Part shown: positions 62,781-64,000 of the stretch, piece by piece | Numbering within the stretch: the first letter of the stretch is position 1 | Layout of the letters: each line of letters starts with the position of its first letter | Origin: Brucella pseudogrignonensis | Lineage (GTDB): Bacteria; Pseudomonadota; Alphaproteobacteria; Rhizobiales; Rhizobiaceae | DNA length: 64,000 nucleotides | Direction: 5' to 3' | NCBI RefSeq assembly: GCF_002252525.1 | Contig: NZ_NNRM01000017.1 | Span: 372,001 to 436,000 of the forward strand | The notes under the pieces: generated by a model | What the model was told of the DNA's origin: nothing | The model's database searches: none | What the model saw: the letters and a program-made list of their open reading frames with translations, nothing else | Program-made: the position numbers and the translations under genes

Positions 62781-64000
62781 GTGAGCAATCCTAATTCGAA
62801 ATCCGGAAACAATGGCGGATCGACGGCGCTTTTCATCCGCCGTCCGGTCTTTGCCTTCGTCATCAACGTTCTGATCATTGTCGCGGGTATGGCGGCCTTC
62901 ACTGGCGTCGATATTCGTGAATTGCCCGATGTGGATCGTCCTGTCGTTACCATCAGCACCGATTTTAGTGGTGCTTCGGCGGAAACGATCGACCGACAGC
63001 TCACGCAGGTTCTCGAAAACGCGGTCGCCCGCGTATCGGGCGTTAAAACGATTTCTTCGTCTTCGTCTTTCGAGCGCAGCCGTGTCACAGTCGAGTTCAA
63101 CGACGGTGTCGATCTCAATGTCGCTGCCGCCGACATGCGCGACGCGATTTCGCGTGTTGCCAACGACGTACCGGAAGAAGCCGACCCGTCCCGCATCATC
63201 AAAGCCGACTCCAATGCCGATCCGGTAATGCGCCTCGCTGTCACCTCCGACACGATGGCCGTCGACGATATGACGGTGCTGGTGGAAGACCAGATCCAGG
63301 ATGTCCTTTCAGCTGTTCCTGGCGTGGCCGATGTGCAGATCAATGGTGATCGCGACAAGATTTTCCGCATTGATATCAATCAGGCGCGCCTTGCAAGTTA
63401 TGGCCTGACCATTGCGGATCTATCCAGCGCACTGTCTTCCATGGGGCTTGATGCCCCTGCCGGCTCGCTGCGCAGTTCCGATCAGTCAATTGTGGTTCGT
63501 GCAACGGCCAATCTTGAACGGCCTGAGGATTTTGAAAACGTCTATATCAAAGGCCGCACGCAAATCCGCGATGTGGCAACAGTAACGCTTGGTCCGGATG
63601 TGGAAAGCTCCGCTGTTCGCTCCAACGGGAAGACAGCAATCGGCCTGGGTATCGTGCGTCAGGCACAGTCGAATACGCTCGATATTTCCGAAGGCGTTCG
63701 TGCCGCTGTTGCAAATTTGAAGAACACCTTGCCACCGGGTGTGGACGTGACGGTCACCAGTGACGATGCCAGCTTCATCAATGGCGCTATCCATGAGGTC
63801 GAAATCGCGCTGATTGCTTCGGTCATTATCGTGGTCGTGATTATCTTCATGTTTCTGTGGGATATCCGCGCAACGCTTATCCCTGCTCTGGCCATGCCAG
63901 TCGCCCTTATTGGTACGATTGCCGCGATTTATCTGACGGGTTTCTCGGTCAATATTCTCACGCTGCTCGCGCTGGTGCTCGCCACAGGCCTTGTGGTGGA
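62781..64000 (+). CDS. RND efflux pump, inner-membrane transporter, 3' end outside window
   Basis: The frame starts at GTG 62781 with GAGGAT 7 bases upstream and runs off the window end, so about 406 residues of an expected 1,000 or more are seen. 'STALFIRRPVFAFVINVLIIVAG' is the first membrane segment of AcrB/MexF-type pumps, 'ELPDVDRPVVTIST' the following periplasmic start, and 'TLLALVLATGLVV' enters the second membrane bundle. It pairs with the adaptor gene for proton-driven export of drugs or other small molecules. Substrate unknown. Confidence 0.93.
   Translation, partial: MSNPNSKSGNNGGSTALFIRRPVFAFVINVLIIVAGMAAFTGVDIRELPDVDRPVVTISTDFSGASAETIDRQLTQVLENAVARVSGVKTISSSSSFERSRVTVEFNDGVDLNVAAADMRDAISRVANDVPEEADPSRIIKADSNADPVMRLAVTSDTMAVDDMTVLVEDQIQDVLSAVPGVADVQINGDRDKIFRIDINQARLASYGLTIADLSSALSSMGLDAPAGSLRSSDQSIVVRATANLERPEDFENVYIKGRTQIRDVATVTLGPDVESSAVRSNGKTAIGLGIVRQAQSNTLDISEGVRAAVANLKNTLPPGVDVTVTSDDASFINGAIHEVEIALIASVIIVVVIIFMFLWDIRATLIPALAMPVALIGTIAAIYLTGFSVNILTLLALVLATGLVV

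Overview
The window reads as chromosomal DNA of an alphaproteobacterium of the Brucella/Ochrobactrum group (Hyphomicrobiales). This is inferred from gene content, moderate-to-high GC, the housekeeping block murA-DUF2948-hisD-UPF0262-LMW phosphatase-infA-maf-yacG, and several families of short dispersed palindromes of the 'GCGCATCCC(G/A)AAAAGTGTGAAGCGG' type in intergenic gaps. No database search was possible, so the genus is an inference. No phage, transposase, plasmid function or CRISPR array is visible.

Layout. 1-2.1 kb: the end of a LuxR-type response regulator, then two small exported proteins on the minus strand. 2.5-4.9 kb: glycerol 3-phosphate use (glpR, glpD) with three TTTCG repeats at an exact 11-bp period before glpD. 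5.0-9.5 kb: an aldehyde/alcohol module (GAF-Fis regulator without an AAA+ domain, aldehyde dehydrogenase, zinc alcohol dehydrogenase, DUF779 protein). 9.6-12.6 kb: a LacI-family regulator and an ABC exporter half-transporter. 13.0-19.2 kb: a thiamine operon on the minus strand (TPP riboswitch, thiD-thiO-thiS-thiG-thiE-thiY-tenA-thiX) in which the transporter ATPase ThiZ is not seen; a structured-looking, unassigned stretch lies just beyond thiX. 19.5-27.5 kb: a PAS-PAS-GGDEF-EAL protein, copper ATPase copA with a CueR-type promoter, PQQ glucose dehydrogenase, and cueR. 27.6-35.2 kb: glutamate dehydrogenase, an HD-domain protein and the tetrameric sarcosine oxidase operon soxBDAG. 35.4-50.1 kb: a large sugar-acid catabolic region. 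50.2-52.5 kb: a DMT/YdcZ transporter, a GAF-GGDEF cyclase and bluB. 52.6-59.4 kb: housekeeping genes and three tRNAs. 59.7-64 kb: a histidine kinase and an RND efflux pair whose pump runs off the window.

The most interesting part is 35.4-50.1 kb. It has the parts of an oxidative, non-phosphorylating L-fucose-type pathway: ABC sugar importer, mutarotase, candidate dehydrogenase, candidate lactonase, L-fuconate dehydratase, keto-deoxy-sugar-acid SDR dehydrogenase, FAH-family hydrolase and an IclR regulator. It also holds genes with no place in that pathway: a second enolase-superfamily enzyme, a MaoC-like dehydratase, and a class III CoA-transferase translationally coupled to a solute-binding-protein fold without a signal peptide. 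These extras suggest either a different or more complex substrate or a connected CoA-thioester branch.

Starts were chosen from Shine-Dalgarno spacing and family length; where a start differs from the longest reading frame this is stated. Functions come from recognised families and motifs, not from searches.
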